A stretch of 45,534 nt of DNA, from the NCBI RefSeq assembly GCF_004342685.1, contig NZ_SMBZ01000030.1, forward strand, positions 1-45,534, given 5' to 3'. The notes under the pieces were generated by a model. The model saw nothing but the letters and a program-made list of their open reading frames with translations, was not told the origin of the DNA and did not search any database. This document shows positions 16,581 through 25,747 of this stretch, in pieces. Position 1 is the stretch's first letter; every line of letters starts with the position of its first letter. The DNA is from Sphingobacterium alimentarium. GTDB taxonomy: Bacteria; Bacteroidota; Bacteroidia; Sphingobacteriales; Sphingobacteriaceae. Position numbers and translations under genes: made by a program.

Positions 16581-19500
16581 ATGACTCATGTTGCTCCTTT
16601 AAAAATTCTTAAAGCTTCTGCGGGTTCCGGCAAAACATTCAGCCTGACCTTACATTACATCACCCTTCTCTTGTCCAATGAAAATAGATACAGAGAGATT
16701 TTGGCAGTGACCTTTACCAACAAGGCGACAGCGGAGATGAAAGAACGTATTCTTTCGGTTTTGCAGGGACTAACCCGAGTTAATTTTGAACGTCTACCGG
16801 CTAAAAAGCAGAAAGAAATCCAGCATTTTGAGCAACTCATCATAGAACAAAATCCAAGCTGGTCGGCTGCTCTCATTCAAGAAAAAGCCCAGCGTGTGTA
16901 CCGCAAAATATTACACGACTACAGTCATTTTACGATTAGCACGATAGATGGTTTCTCCCAAAAAGTAATACGCTCATTCACCTATGAACTGAATTTGGAC
17001 GCCGCATACAAAATTGAGATGAACACCAATAAGGTCAAGACCGATTTGACCATTATGTTGAATCAATTATTGGACGAAAAACCCGAACTGTTGGAGTGGA
17101 TAATTGAATATGCGGAAAAGAAAATCAACAATAATGAAAACTGGAATTACCGCACGCAGCTGAGTCAATTGGCGGGTTTAATTTTCAGCGAAAATTTTCA
17201 GGAATTTGATGGTGCGCTCGCTTCTGCAGACACCAATCAGATTTTCAATCTCCTCAACAAAGAGATTGTAGAGAAAACCAAGTCCTACCTGGACAGCCTG
17301 AGTCTGGCGATTCAATCCTATCAAGAAGTATTCAAGTCATTGCATGTAGATGCCGATGAGATGAAAGGTAAATCGCGGAATCCACTCATTTCGGCCAATA
17401 ACATTTCTTCTCAGGTCAACAAACTATCGACCTCGGACCTCATCAAAATCATTGGCAAATTCACTAGCTTAATAAATGACGAAAACGCATATACTGATAC
17501 ATCCAAGAATGTACGCTACGATCTGATTGCAGACTTTAAGCCGATTTTGGATCAATTCCATGCTTTAGAACAGCTATTACCGACTTACATCGCTTATCAG
17601 TCCGTACAGGCTAATCTTTATTATCTGCGTCTACTCAAAGAAATGTCAGATTTATTGAGCAGCTGGCGAAAAGAGAATTCGGCGCAATTGATATCCGACT
17701 CACAAATCTTATTGAACAAGCTCGGTCTTGATGCGCACAATGACCCTACATTCGTGTGGGAAAAAATAGGTAATCGCTATAATTATTTCCTATTTGACGA
17801 ATTTCAAGACACTTCGCGCATACAATGGAAAAACTATAGTCCATTGTTATTAAATGCATTGAGTAATACGCAAGGTCAACAACACGAACACCTGATTGTC
17901 GGTGATGTCAAACAAAGCATTTACCGCTGGCGTAATGGTGACTGGCGTATTCTCTTGCAACAAGTCGAGGAACAGGTTGCACAGATTTTTCATCTTGATG
18001 AAGAAGGTAAGGCTCAATTTATACACAACGGTAATCTCGAAACGAATTTCCGCAGTCTTCCCAACATCATACGATTCAACAACTATCTGTATCAAACTAT
18101 TCCGACGCACATGCAACATGCGCTCAATGATATTGCGAAGCAAGAACTGTCGGAAGAGGGACTACGCTGGTGGACACAAGCGAAAAATGACAGTATGCTC
18201 ATCCGAGCTTATGAAAATAGTGCGCAAGAAATCCCTGAGTTCAAATTGCAGGATCCTAGCAAAAATGGTTCTATTGAGATCGAATACATCGAGGTCGAAA
18301 ATAGCCGATTCAGAGCCAACCAAGTACAAGAAGATTCGGTTCAGAAACTATGCGAAAAAGTGGGTTCCTGGATATCGTCAGGGAGATACGAACCCAAACA
18401 AATTGGCATTCTTGTTCGCAGCAATAAGCAAGCGATGTTGGTGATTCAGAAACTGATGGAATATAAAAATACCACCGGTATTCCATTCGATGTCATATCT
18501 GGAGACGCCCTATCGCTCAATTCGAATGACGCGGTAAATCTACTTGTCGAGACACTCAAAGCATTTGTGTACAACAGCAACCAACACGTGATACATCACG
18601 CTCGGATGGCTTATCTGTACCAAATCATTCAAAATAACACCTGTTTTGATGGGACAGCATGGCTGGATTTTAAGCAGAATAATATAAAAAACCTGAAAAG
18701 CCTGCTTCCAGAACGCTTAATTGAAGATTGGGAAGTATGGCAAAAGCTTCCTTTGGTCCATTTGGTAGAAAAGCTTATTGAAATATTTGGGTTCACCTCC
18801 AAGAATAATGTACACCTACCTTATATCCTTACTTTCAAAGATATTGTCGGCAACTTTACGGCCAACGGTGAAAGAGGCATCAACCAATTTATCGAATTTT
18901 GGGAAGAAGATGGAAACAAAGCGGTGTTGCCTTCTAGCGGTAAAGTAAATGCGATCGAAGTGACTACCATTCACAAATCAAAGGGATTGGCTTATGATGT
19001 AGTCATGATTCCTTTCTGCTCTTGGACGCTAGATGGTATGACGAATGGTGATTTTTGGATTAACACGGTTAATACACCTTTTGCACAGCTCGGCCGTATT
19101 CCGATAAAATATAATAGTGCCGTAGGAAAATCTATTTTCTATCAACAATACTTTGAAGAAAAGCTCTTCAACTATATGGATACGCTGAACACCCTTTATG
19201 TGGCGACAACGCGTGCCGTCGAACATATTTACATTACAGCACCTGCCTTTTCTTGTGATAAAAAGACAGGCGAAACCAAAATATGCAATGATTTGATTTC
19301 TGATGTGATGTATCAGGTGTTGGAACACCAGAATGCACCTTTTCGTTTAGAAGAAAATAAACTGTCCATCGATCATATCATCACCAAGCAAAAGGATGGC
19401 GAATCAGACTTTGGCGCATATACTTTGGTATCTCAATATCCAATTTCGGTGGCAATGGAAAATGCCTTAAATAAAAATACCAAACGCAGCATCAACACCA

Positions 19501-19943
19501 TTCTAATGCTGGAAAAAGCGGCACAATATGGCATTCTCGCCCATGAAGTGATGGCTGAAGCATCCAAAGAATCCGATATACAAAAAATCATTGATCGCTA
19601 TATCGACGAAGGTGTACTCGCGAAGGAAAATAAAGAGGTATTAGAGAAAGAAATCTACCTGATATGGCATCATCCCCAAATCAATCCCTGGTTGACGGGT
19701 GATTACAAAATTTGGAACGAATCGGCTATTATCACGGCGGATGGGAGCACATTGCGGCCTGACAAAGTATTTACCAAAGAAGATGAAACTATTATTCTGG
19801 ATTTCAAATTCACAGGCGACAACTATATCGAACATAAAACGCAGATCGATCAATACATGAAGGCTTTACAGAATTTAGGGCTCAAAAATGTCCGTGGATT
19901 TTTGTTTTATGCCAAAGGCGGGGATTTAGTAGAGGTCAAGTAA
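16581..19943 (+). CDS. AddA-like UvrD-family helicase with C-terminal PD-(D/E)XK nuclease domain
   Basis: The protein has 1120 residues. Superfamily 1A helicase motifs are visible in order: Walker A ASAGSGKT near residue 12, motif Ia AVTFTNKATAEMKERI near 43, Walker B DEFQDT near 406, motif III VGDVKQSIYRWR near 437, motif V TTIHKSKGLAYDVV near 793, and a motif VI-like YVATTRA near 873. The last ~60 residues hold a RecB-type nuclease core (RPDKV, LDFKFTG). With the next gene it should form an AddAB-type helicase-nuclease that processes double-strand breaks for RecA. The partner starts 53 bases downstream on the same strand. Confidence 0.9.
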   Translation: MTHVAPLKILKASAGSGKTFSLTLHYITLLLSNENRYREILAVTFTNKATAEMKERILSVLQGLTRVNFERLPAKKQKEIQHFEQLIIEQNPSWSAALIQEKAQRVYRKILHDYSHFTISTIDGFSQKVIRSFTYELNLDAAYKIEMNTNKVKTDLTIMLNQLLDEKPELLEWIIEYAEKKINNNENWNYRTQLSQLAGLIFSENFQEFDGALASADTNQIFNLLNKEIVEKTKSYLDSLSLAIQSYQEVFKSLHVDADEMKGKSRNPLISANNISSQVNKLSTSDLIKIIGKFTSLINDENAYTDTSKNVRYDLIADFKPILDQFHALEQLLPTYIAYQSVQANLYYLRLLKEMSDLLSSWRKENSAQLISDSQILLNKLGLDAHNDPTFVWEKIGNRYNYFLFDEFQDTSRIQWKNYSPLLLNALSNTQGQQHEHLIVGDVKQSIYRWRNGDWRILLQQVEEQVAQIFHLDEEGKAQFIHNGNLETNFRSLPNIIRFNNYLYQTIPTHMQHALNDIAKQELSEEGLRWWTQAKNDSMLIRAYENSAQEIPEFKLQDPSKNGSIEIEYIEVENSRFRANQVQEDSVQKLCEKVGSWISSGRYEPKQIGILVRSNKQAMLVIQKLMEYKNTTGIPFDVISGDALSLNSNDAVNLLVETLKAFVYNSNQHVIHHARMAYLYQIIQNNTCFDGTAWLDFKQNNIKNLKSLLPERLIEDWEVWQKLPLVHLVEKLIEIFGFTSKNNVHLPYILTFKDIVGNFTANGERGINQFIEFWEEDGNKAVLPSSGKVNAIEVTTIHKSKGLAYDVVMIPFCSWTLDGMTNGDFWINTVNTPFAQLGRIPIKYNSAVGKSIFYQQYFEEKLFNYMDTLNTLYVATTRAVEHIYITAPAFSCDKKTGETKICNDLISDVMYQVLEHQNAPFRLEENKLSIDHIITKQKDGESDFGAYTLVSQYPISVAMENALNKNTKRSINTILMLEKAAQYGILAHEVMAEASKESDIQKIIDRYIDEGVLAKENKEVLEKEIYLIWHHPQINPWLTGDYKIWNESAIITADGSTLRPDKVFTKEDETIILDFKFTGDNYIEHKTQIDQYMKALQNLGLKNVRGFLFYAKGGDLVEVK

Positions 19944-19996
19944 ATAAACACACGTCATATCGACCACAAGGAGATATCTAAGAAATATAGAATATA

Positions 19997-22882
19997 ATGA
20001 ATTCATTTTTAGCACTAGTAGCTCAAGATATCAAACAACGCTTTGGTTCAAATCTCTCCGACATAGCGATTGTTTTTAACAATAAACGTCCTATCACTTA
20101 TCTCAAGAAGCATCTTGCCGATACGTATGGACATGCCATTTGGTCACCGCAATTTTATACGATTCAAGAATTTTTTGCGCTGTCCTCCGATGCAGAGCAG
20201 GTGAGTCCACTCACTCAATTCTTCTATTTGTACGAGTTGCACAACGAATTATTGGCCCAAGAAGGCCATAAGCCGGAGACGTTGGAGGAATTTTATCCTA
20301 TTGCGGAGATAATCCTAAGTGATTTTAGTCAATTAGACTACGATTTAGTCAATATTGATCACATCTACATGGAACTGTATGACACTAGCAAGATTGATAT
20401 TGAATTCCAACATCTGACCAAAGAACAGCAAGATTTTATAAAGCAATTTTGGCAATCTTTTAGCATCTCTGGACACACGGGCATTCAAGAGCGTTTTCTG
20501 AAATTATGGAAAAGACTCCCCGTATTATACCGATTATTTAAACAAAAACTTGCTGCCCATAATCAAACCAATTTTCCGACCATCTATAGGCAGTTGGCTA
20601 ATGGCGAGCTGAGTACGGCATTTACTGCGCCATTCAAACAAATACTTTTCGTTGGATTCAATGCCTTAAATAATGCCGAGGCAAAGCTTTTTAAGCAATG
20701 GCAAGATGAAGGCAAGGCTTTATTTTACTTCGATGCGGATGCGTATTATTTGGAGGACACCCAACAAGAAGCGGGTCTGTTCATCCGAAGGAATATCTTC
20801 CAGACCGGGCTACAAAATGCTTTAGGCGATGTTCCCAATATCATTGGCAATCGTTCCGATGCTATTCATCTTTATGCTTCGACCGGAAAAGTGAGTCAGA
20901 CCAAGTTACTTCACGACGTATTGATTAAAAACAATATTTTGTGCAGCTGCAAGAGCCATGCTATTTTATTGGCGGACGAATCCTTGTTAGTCCCGTTATT
21001 ACAGAGTTTGCCCGATACTAAGGTGAATATCACTACCGGATTTCCCCTTACCCAATCACCGATTTTTGGGATTCTAGACTTATGGATGAAAGTGCATGAG
21101 CAGATTTCACACCTCAGAAAGAAGAAAATTCCTTTTCAGGATGTGGAAACGTTTTTGAATAATCCGTTGACTAAGACGTCCAGCCAAGAAAAAACTGAAC
21201 TCCAAACTTTCATTGCTCAAAAGCAATTATTTGATATTGATATCCAAGATATCCATATACGCACTTCGGTGTTACCACATTTCTTCCGACCGTTGGCGTC
21301 CTCCAAAGATGTGATTCCGACCCTGGCCCATATTCTGCAGAATGTGCTGGAATCATTGGCTCAAGACACACAAATCAAACAGATAGATGCCAACCTACTG
21401 ATCGAGACGCAAAAAGTACTGAACCAATTGCAATTGGGATTTGATAAGATACCACAGCTCAGCATTCTATTCCAAATAGGGTTAATACGTAAAGCTATTG
21501 CCCCTATCAATTCAGCAATCGAAGGGGATCCTTTGGATGGCATACAAATCATGGGACTGCTCGAGAGCCGCTGTCTTAATTTTGACAATGTCTATATTTT
21601 GGGTGTCAATGAAGGTATTTTACCAAAAATATCGAGCGCGGCGACTTTTCTTCCAAACACCTTGCGTAGAGCTTATGGGCTGCCGATTCTAGAGAACCAG
21701 GATGCCCTATCAGCCTATTTGTTCTATCGTCATCTTCAATATAGCACAGGAATACATTTGTTCTATAACAGTATAGTAGATGAAAGCAGCACAGGCGAAG
21801 AAAGCCGATTCATACGTCAGCTAGAGTTTGAAAGTAATTTCAATTTCCTCAAACAGCAACAGCAGCAGCCAATTCTTTTTCCGCCTAAAGAGGAAGAACT
21901 CATCGTTCCCAAGACGGGTAAAGTTTGGGATTATATGCGTGCAAAATACATTGACGGGCAGGCTAAAATTTCAGCCACCGCGTTGACGACATATTTGCAA
22001 TCCCCTTTGCAATTTTTCTTCAAGCACGTAGCCGAAATCAAAGAACCGCCCCGTATATCGCAGGAGTTTGAAATGAATTTGCTTGGCACAGTTATTCACA
22101 ATGTCATGGAGGAAATATTGAAGCCCTACAAAGGGCTCGAGGACTTCACTCCTACATCTGTGCTCTTGGACAAAATCCCTGAGATAGACGGTCTCATCCT
22201 AGCCGAAATTGCAGAGCAATATAGTTTAGATTGTAAGGAAATCAACGATCTCAGTAGTTTGCAGCGTATCATGCATAAGATCGCTCGTGAATACTTAAAA
22301 ATGTATTTGGAGTACGATGCTTCCAATTTCCAATCCTTTCGCATCATCGAATTGGAAAATGATCAGGATTACGTTATTTCTTTGCCGATTCAAATCAATG
22401 GACAGGTAGAGCACGTAAATATATACGGTATCATCGACCGTGTAGATCAAGTGGTGACCGATCTAGGCGAAATAAAAACCCGCATTGTGGATTACAAAAC
22501 AGGGGCTGATGCCGTCAAATTTACCTCCATGGATAAAGTGTTTGCGGCTAACACAGAGAATAAAGCTTTGGTGCAAACATTGTTTTATGCTTTTGTCTTC
22601 GAACAAAAAACGGGAATACGGAATTTGGAACCGAATCTGTATGTAGCCCGCAAGATGCGCGAAGAAGGGACGCTATTCTATGGAAGCCGTGGCGCACTGA
22701 TGGAAGGAGATTTTCTAGCACAACAGAAAGAAGAGTTTGTAGGCTTCCTGATAAGTACGCTAGAAGAAATCTTTAATCCGGATATTCCATTTAAGCATAA
22801 TCCGGATGCCCATATCTATGAGTCTGATCCCTATACTTTATTCTATCGTAATGCGATAAAAGAAGAAGAAGAAAGTGAATGA
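19997..22882 (+). CDS. AddB-like protein with C-terminal PD-(D/E)XK nuclease domain
   Basis: The protein has 961 residues. The N-terminal ~600 residues look like a degenerate helicase scaffold, with no intact Walker A but with helicase-like segments such as MGLLESRCLNFDNVYILGVNEG near 516. The C-terminal nuclease domain begins near 660 (SATALTTYLQSPLQFFFKH) and contains IYGIIDRVD near 809 and VDYKTG near 830, the catalytic Asp and Asp-x-Lys of the RecB family. It directly follows the AddA-like helicase. The likely role is the second nuclease and Chi-recognition subunit of an AddAB complex. A short CAG-rich run near 21850 encodes a poly-Gln patch. Confidence 0.87.
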   Translation: MNSFLALVAQDIKQRFGSNLSDIAIVFNNKRPITYLKKHLADTYGHAIWSPQFYTIQEFFALSSDAEQVSPLTQFFYLYELHNELLAQEGHKPETLEEFYPIAEIILSDFSQLDYDLVNIDHIYMELYDTSKIDIEFQHLTKEQQDFIKQFWQSFSISGHTGIQERFLKLWKRLPVLYRLFKQKLAAHNQTNFPTIYRQLANGELSTAFTAPFKQILFVGFNALNNAEAKLFKQWQDEGKALFYFDADAYYLEDTQQEAGLFIRRNIFQTGLQNALGDVPNIIGNRSDAIHLYASTGKVSQTKLLHDVLIKNNILCSCKSHAILLADESLLVPLLQSLPDTKVNITTGFPLTQSPIFGILDLWMKVHEQISHLRKKKIPFQDVETFLNNPLTKTSSQEKTELQTFIAQKQLFDIDIQDIHIRTSVLPHFFRPLASSKDVIPTLAHILQNVLESLAQDTQIKQIDANLLIETQKVLNQLQLGFDKIPQLSILFQIGLIRKAIAPINSAIEGDPLDGIQIMGLLESRCLNFDNVYILGVNEGILPKISSAATFLPNTLRRAYGLPILENQDALSAYLFYRHLQYSTGIHLFYNSIVDESSTGEESRFIRQLEFESNFNFLKQQQQQPILFPPKEEELIVPKTGKVWDYMRAKYIDGQAKISATALTTYLQSPLQFFFKHVAEIKEPPRISQEFEMNLLGTVIHNVMEEILKPYKGLEDFTPTSVLLDKIPEIDGLILAEIAEQYSLDCKEINDLSSLQRIMHKIAREYLKMYLEYDASNFQSFRIIELENDQDYVISLPIQINGQVEHVNIYGIIDRVDQVVTDLGEIKTRIVDYKTGADAVKFTSMDKVFAANTENKALVQTLFYAFVFEQKTGIRNLEPNLYVARKMREEGTLFYGSRGALMEGDFLAQQKEEFVGFLISTLEEIFNPDIPFKHNPDAHIYESDPYTLFYRNAIKEEEESE

Positions 22883-22886
22883 TAAC

Positions 22887-22916
22887 AAAATGGGCGAATT
22901 TAGATCCGCCCATTTT
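22887..22916. terminator. Bidirectional terminator between addB-like and cupin genes
   Basis: A 10-bp perfect stem AAAATGGGCG / CGCCCATTTT has a 10-nt loop. It is flanked by T-rich sequence on the plus-strand side and A-rich sequence on the other, so it can serve both convergent genes. Confidence 0.8.
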
Positions 22917-22925
22917 ATTTATTTG

Positions 22926-23792
22926 TTATTTATAACGCCTCATTGCTTTATTTGCTCTTTGCGTAGCTTTTTCAATTTTGTACTGCAACCATTTATCTTT
23001 AAAAATCTTTCGCATCGTATCATCAAAATGACGGGTAATGAATAGATTTCGAGCACCTTTTAATTTCTCGCCCAACGAATTTGCCAATGCGCGTACAGAG
23101 ATGGAATACCCCTCCGTCTCGTACTGAATATAATGCCACCAACCGGCAGGCATATAACAGGTATCACCGGGACCAATTACCGCTTCATAACCATTCAGAT
23201 ATTGTAGCGCAGGATATTCTTCCACAGAACTAGTCTTTAAATTCGTTATACTGTGAAAATTATAAGGCAATTTGTACATCAGATCTGATTGCTCATTTGG
23301 AAACAACCAAATACGTTTGTAGCCCTGAAATTGAGAAATGAACACATGCGACATGTCAATATCGAAATGGTTACGTGTAGCCGAGCCCTCACCTCCAAAA
23401 AACATATAAGGTAACCCTTGAATAACTTTACCTCCTGTTACATCATTGTATATTAAATCTTTTTTTAGCTCTGGTCTAATTTTCAATAAATTAAATAAGA
23501 AAAGACGTAACTCAGTCGGCTCTGTACTAATTTTATCTAAATATTCGGCAAAAGTCATTTTACCAACTGGTGGACTAGCTGCGTAATTATGACCTTCTTC
23601 TTCCCTTCCGTAAACATCGATTTTAACATCACCAGCTATTTCCTTGAAATAGTCATAACTCCATTTTGTCCAACATGCGCTATCCTTACTAATAAAATCT
23701 TTTAAGATAACAGGCTGACCTTTGTTAAGATAATCTCGAACAAAATCATTTGGAGATATTCCAGAAATACTATCAACAGGTTTTAGTTTCAC
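22926..23792 (-). CDS. Cupin-like (JmjC-type) Fe(II)/2-oxoglutarate oxygenase
   Basis: The protein has 288 residues. It belongs to the cupin_8/JmjC-like family of hydroxylases. The likely iron ligands are His and Asp of NHFDIDMSHVF and the distal His of AGWWHYIQ. IWLFPNEQSDLMYKL and the GDTCYMPAGWWH strand are typical of the fold. The start is GTG at 23792, chosen because homologues start shortly before the SPNDFVRDYLNKGQPVIL stretch and no better ATG lies nearby. A -7 box TATGTTTG is 27 bases upstream. The substrate is unknown; relatives hydroxylate proteins or small molecules. Confidence 0.85.
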   Translation of the reverse strand: MKLKPVDSISGISPNDFVRDYLNKGQPVILKDFISKDSACWTKWSYDYFKEIAGDVKIDVYGREEEGHNYAASPPVGKMTFAEYLDKISTEPTELRLFLFNLLKIRPELKKDLIYNDVTGGKVIQGLPYMFFGGEGSATRNHFDIDMSHVFISQFQGYKRIWLFPNEQSDLMYKLPYNFHSITNLKTSSVEEYPALQYLNGYEAVIGPGDTCYMPAGWWHYIQYETEGYSISVRALANSLGEKLKGARNLFITRHFDDTMRKIFKDKWLQYKIEKATQRANKAMRRYK

Positions 23793-23819
23793 AAGCTTTT
23801 AGTTTTTTACCTTTAAGTA

Positions 23820-23827
23820 CAAACATA
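23820..23827 (-). promoter_or_regulatory. -7 promoter box of the cupin gene
   Basis: On the minus strand TATGTTTG matches TAnnTTTG, 27 bases before the GTG start codon. Confidence 0.5.
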
Positions 23828-23967
23828 AAAAAAAATATTTCTACATTTTTAACACAATCCATATTTTATAATCCATATCCAACAGACCTTTAATATGTTG
23901 TTAAAATTAGTAGAAATATTGTTAATATTCTAGCGATAATAGTCACCATTTAGTAGGACCACAAGTC

Positions 23968-24465
23968 CTACTCATAGTCCATAAGTGCTTTTTTGATACG
24001 CTCAGACTCCAATAGTCGATCTAAATCATTCTGTATGTAATCTTTAATCCGCAAGTCTTCTGAATTGGATTGTTTAACGATATAACTATAAAACAATCTT
24101 TTGATAAATACATCATCGTAGCTCAATCCAGTGGCATCATTATTTCTATTTACCACTTCCTTATTGACCAATACATGTTTTGCTTCAGGAAAATAAATCC
24201 AAAAAGCAGGGGTTGCATCTATCTGCGGGCCAAAGGCAGGAGCTGCCACCGCTGGAATAGGCGGCTGAGTTGTTTCATTAGCCCCAGCTTGTGCGGATTG
24301 TGCGGGCTGCACAGCAAACGGATCAAAAGGGTCCGCATTGCTCGCTGCCGCAGCGATCGGCATATCAAAATCTACTGCTGCGCCGGGTATCTGCGGAGTA
24401 ATCAAGGGTGCAATACCAATGATACGAGGTTCGAATACTGAACGTTGTTTGTCGAAAATCATCTC
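23968..24465 (-). pseudogene. gldN: gldN, 3' remnant (C-terminal ~165 codons only)
   Basis: The reading frame from the junction encodes FDKQRSVFEPRIIGIAPL, then FWIYFPEAKHVLVN, then SYDDVFIKRLFYSYIVKQSN and LDRLLESERIKKAL. These align in order with the C-terminal half of GldN, the periplasmic T9SS ring subunit (known GldN reads FDKQRSV, RIIGI, FW-YFPE, FWKRQFNSYI, LDALLE-E-IKE). An Ala/Pro-rich insert of ~55 residues separates the first two blocks. The GldN N-terminus is absent; the frame joins gldK sequence in another frame at ~24460-24465. An ATG exists at the junction (24462), so a fragment could be translated, but it would have no signal peptide. Confidence 0.85.
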
Positions 24466-24772
24466 TAACCCATTGCACGAATTGTCTGTACTCGCTATTG
24501 GATATTTCGGTATCATCGATGTAAAAAGGAGCGATTGTCACTTGGCGGTTTTGTGCCGTCTGTGCATAAGTGATATCTTCATCAGACTGCCCCATAATAA
24601 ATGTTCCACCTGGTACTAAGACCATACCATATGGTGTTTTACTCGTTTTCAGTTTATTTAATCGGACACCTACTAATTCCCCATTGTTAGTGGAAGTTTT
24701 ACAGCTCACAGACACGGTAATTATAATAAGCGCAACCAGAAATTTATAAATCTTCAAATGATTAATAATCAT
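24460..24772 (-). pseudogene. gldK: gldK, 5' remnant (first ~103 codons only)
   Basis: The start encodes a lipoprotein signal with lipobox VSVSC. It continues NNGELVGVRLNKLK, GMVLVPGGTFIMGQSDEDI and IDDTEISNSEYRQFVQWVRD. This matches the beginning of GldK, the outer-membrane lipoprotein of the T9SS with a formylglycine-generating-enzyme-like fold. Normal GldK is ~450 residues or more. Here similarity stops at WVRD and the frame then reads gldN DNA out of phase until a stop at 24365-24367, adding ~32 meaningless residues. The C-terminal catalytic-like domain is gone, so a working GldK is not made. The gene has its own upstream region, separated from hemD by a terminator. Confidence 0.85.
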
Positions 24773-24913
24773 AAGTTTTCAGCATATAGGTTAGTTCAAC
24801 AGACAAAACATTACAGTAATGCGCATAAAAATAAGTTAATTAATGCATTTAAAGAATTTTAATTAAAAAAACTTACAAAAAATCACAGTAAACTTTAGGG
24901 GCAACATGGATAA

Positions 24914-24949
24914 AAAAAAGGCAATATTGAATACAATATTGCCTTTTTT
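24914..24949 (-). terminator. Terminator of the DUF4271-hemD unit
   Basis: A 16-bp perfect stem (AAAAAAGGCAATATTG and its inverse) with an AATA loop lies 24 bases past the hemD stop on the minus strand. It isolates hemD from the gldK remnant. Confidence 0.85.
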
Positions 24950-24973
24950 GAAATCTTTATGCTTAAATAAGAA

Positions 24974-25741
24974 TTACTTATTTACCAATTTTATGTACTG
25001 CTCTACAGCCATTGTCATACTTGGAGCCGTCGGCGTAGGAGCAGGAATATCTAAGATAAGACCTTTGTCCAATAGTGCCTGTTGGGTCGAAGTACCGAAC
25101 GCTGCGATACGCGTATTGTTTTGAATAAAATCCGGGAAATTCTCGTACAAGGATTGCACACTTGAAGGACTAAAGAATACGATTACATCGTAAAACACAT
25201 CCTTCAGATCGGTGATGTCACTGATGACGGTGCGAAAAAGAACAGCTGGCGTAGAATTGTAACCATTCTCCTGTAGCCAATTTTGCGTTTCTTCATTTGC
25301 TACATCAGAACATGGGAAAAGGAACTTTTCTTTGCTGTGTTTTTTCAATACTTCCTCTAGATCCTTAGCGGTTTGCTTACCGAAGAAAATTTTACGCTTG
25401 CGATACTGAATGTATTTTTGCAAATACAACGCTATAGCTTCAGAGATACAGAAATATTTCATCTCAGCAGAAACTTCAAAACGCATCTCTTCGCATACTC
25501 TGAAAAAATGGTCTACCGCATTCTTACTCGTGAAAATTACTGCCGTGTGCTCAGCAAAATTAATACGCTCTTTTCTGATTTCTTTTGCAGGAACTCCCTC
25601 CACATGTATAAAACCACGAAAATCTAATTTCAAGTTATATTTATCCGCTAAAGCGAAATAAGGTGACTTGTCATTTTCTGGTCTTGGCAACGTAACTAAG
25701 ATACTTTTTACTTTCTTAGCTCTAGCAACATCAAACTGCAT
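24974..25741 (-). CDS. hemD: Uroporphyrinogen-III synthase
   Basis: The protein has 255 residues. HemD closes hydroxymethylbilane into uroporphyrinogen III in haem synthesis. The family is poorly conserved, but the two-lobe pattern is visible: ILVTLPRPENDKSPY at the start, AVIFTSKNAVDHFF near 70, FPCSDVANEE near 150, DVIVFFSPSSVQSLYEN near 190, and IAAFGTSTQQALLDKGL near 215. The gene begins 6 bases after the DUF4271 gene on the same strand, so the two form an operon. Confidence 0.88.
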   Translation of the reverse strand: MQFDVARAKKVKSILVTLPRPENDKSPYFALADKYNLKLDFRGFIHVEGVPAKEIRKERINFAEHTAVIFTSKNAVDHFFRVCEEMRFEVSAEMKYFCISEAIALYLQKYIQYRKRKIFFGKQTAKDLEEVLKKHSKEKFLFPCSDVANEETQNWLQENGYNSTPAVLFRTVISDITDLKDVFYDVIVFFSPSSVQSLYENFPDFIQNNTRIAAFGTSTQQALLDKGLILDIPAPTPTAPSMTMAVEQYIKLVNK

Positions 25742-25747
25742 AAACTC

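Noticed and set aside
21845..21870. CAG-rich run in the AddB-like gene as a variable repeat locus.
   Set aside because: It is short and imperfect, and lies within an intact frame, so no sign of phase variation is seen.
16581..22882. The helicase-nuclease pair as a new antiphage system.
   Set aside because: Motifs, order and nuclease cores fit the housekeeping AddAB repair complex, and no defence-type neighbours or transfer signs surround it.
23952..23972. AGTAGGAC / GTCCTACT hairpin at the gldN stop as a terminator.
   Set aside because: It is a real 8-bp stem but has no T-tract on the minus strand, so it is not listed as a terminator.
23968..24772. A simple one-base frameshift in a single formylglycine-generating-enzyme-like gene.
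   Set aside because: The two frames match different proteins: the start fits GldK and the end fits GldN. Restoring the frame would still not give a complete member of either family.
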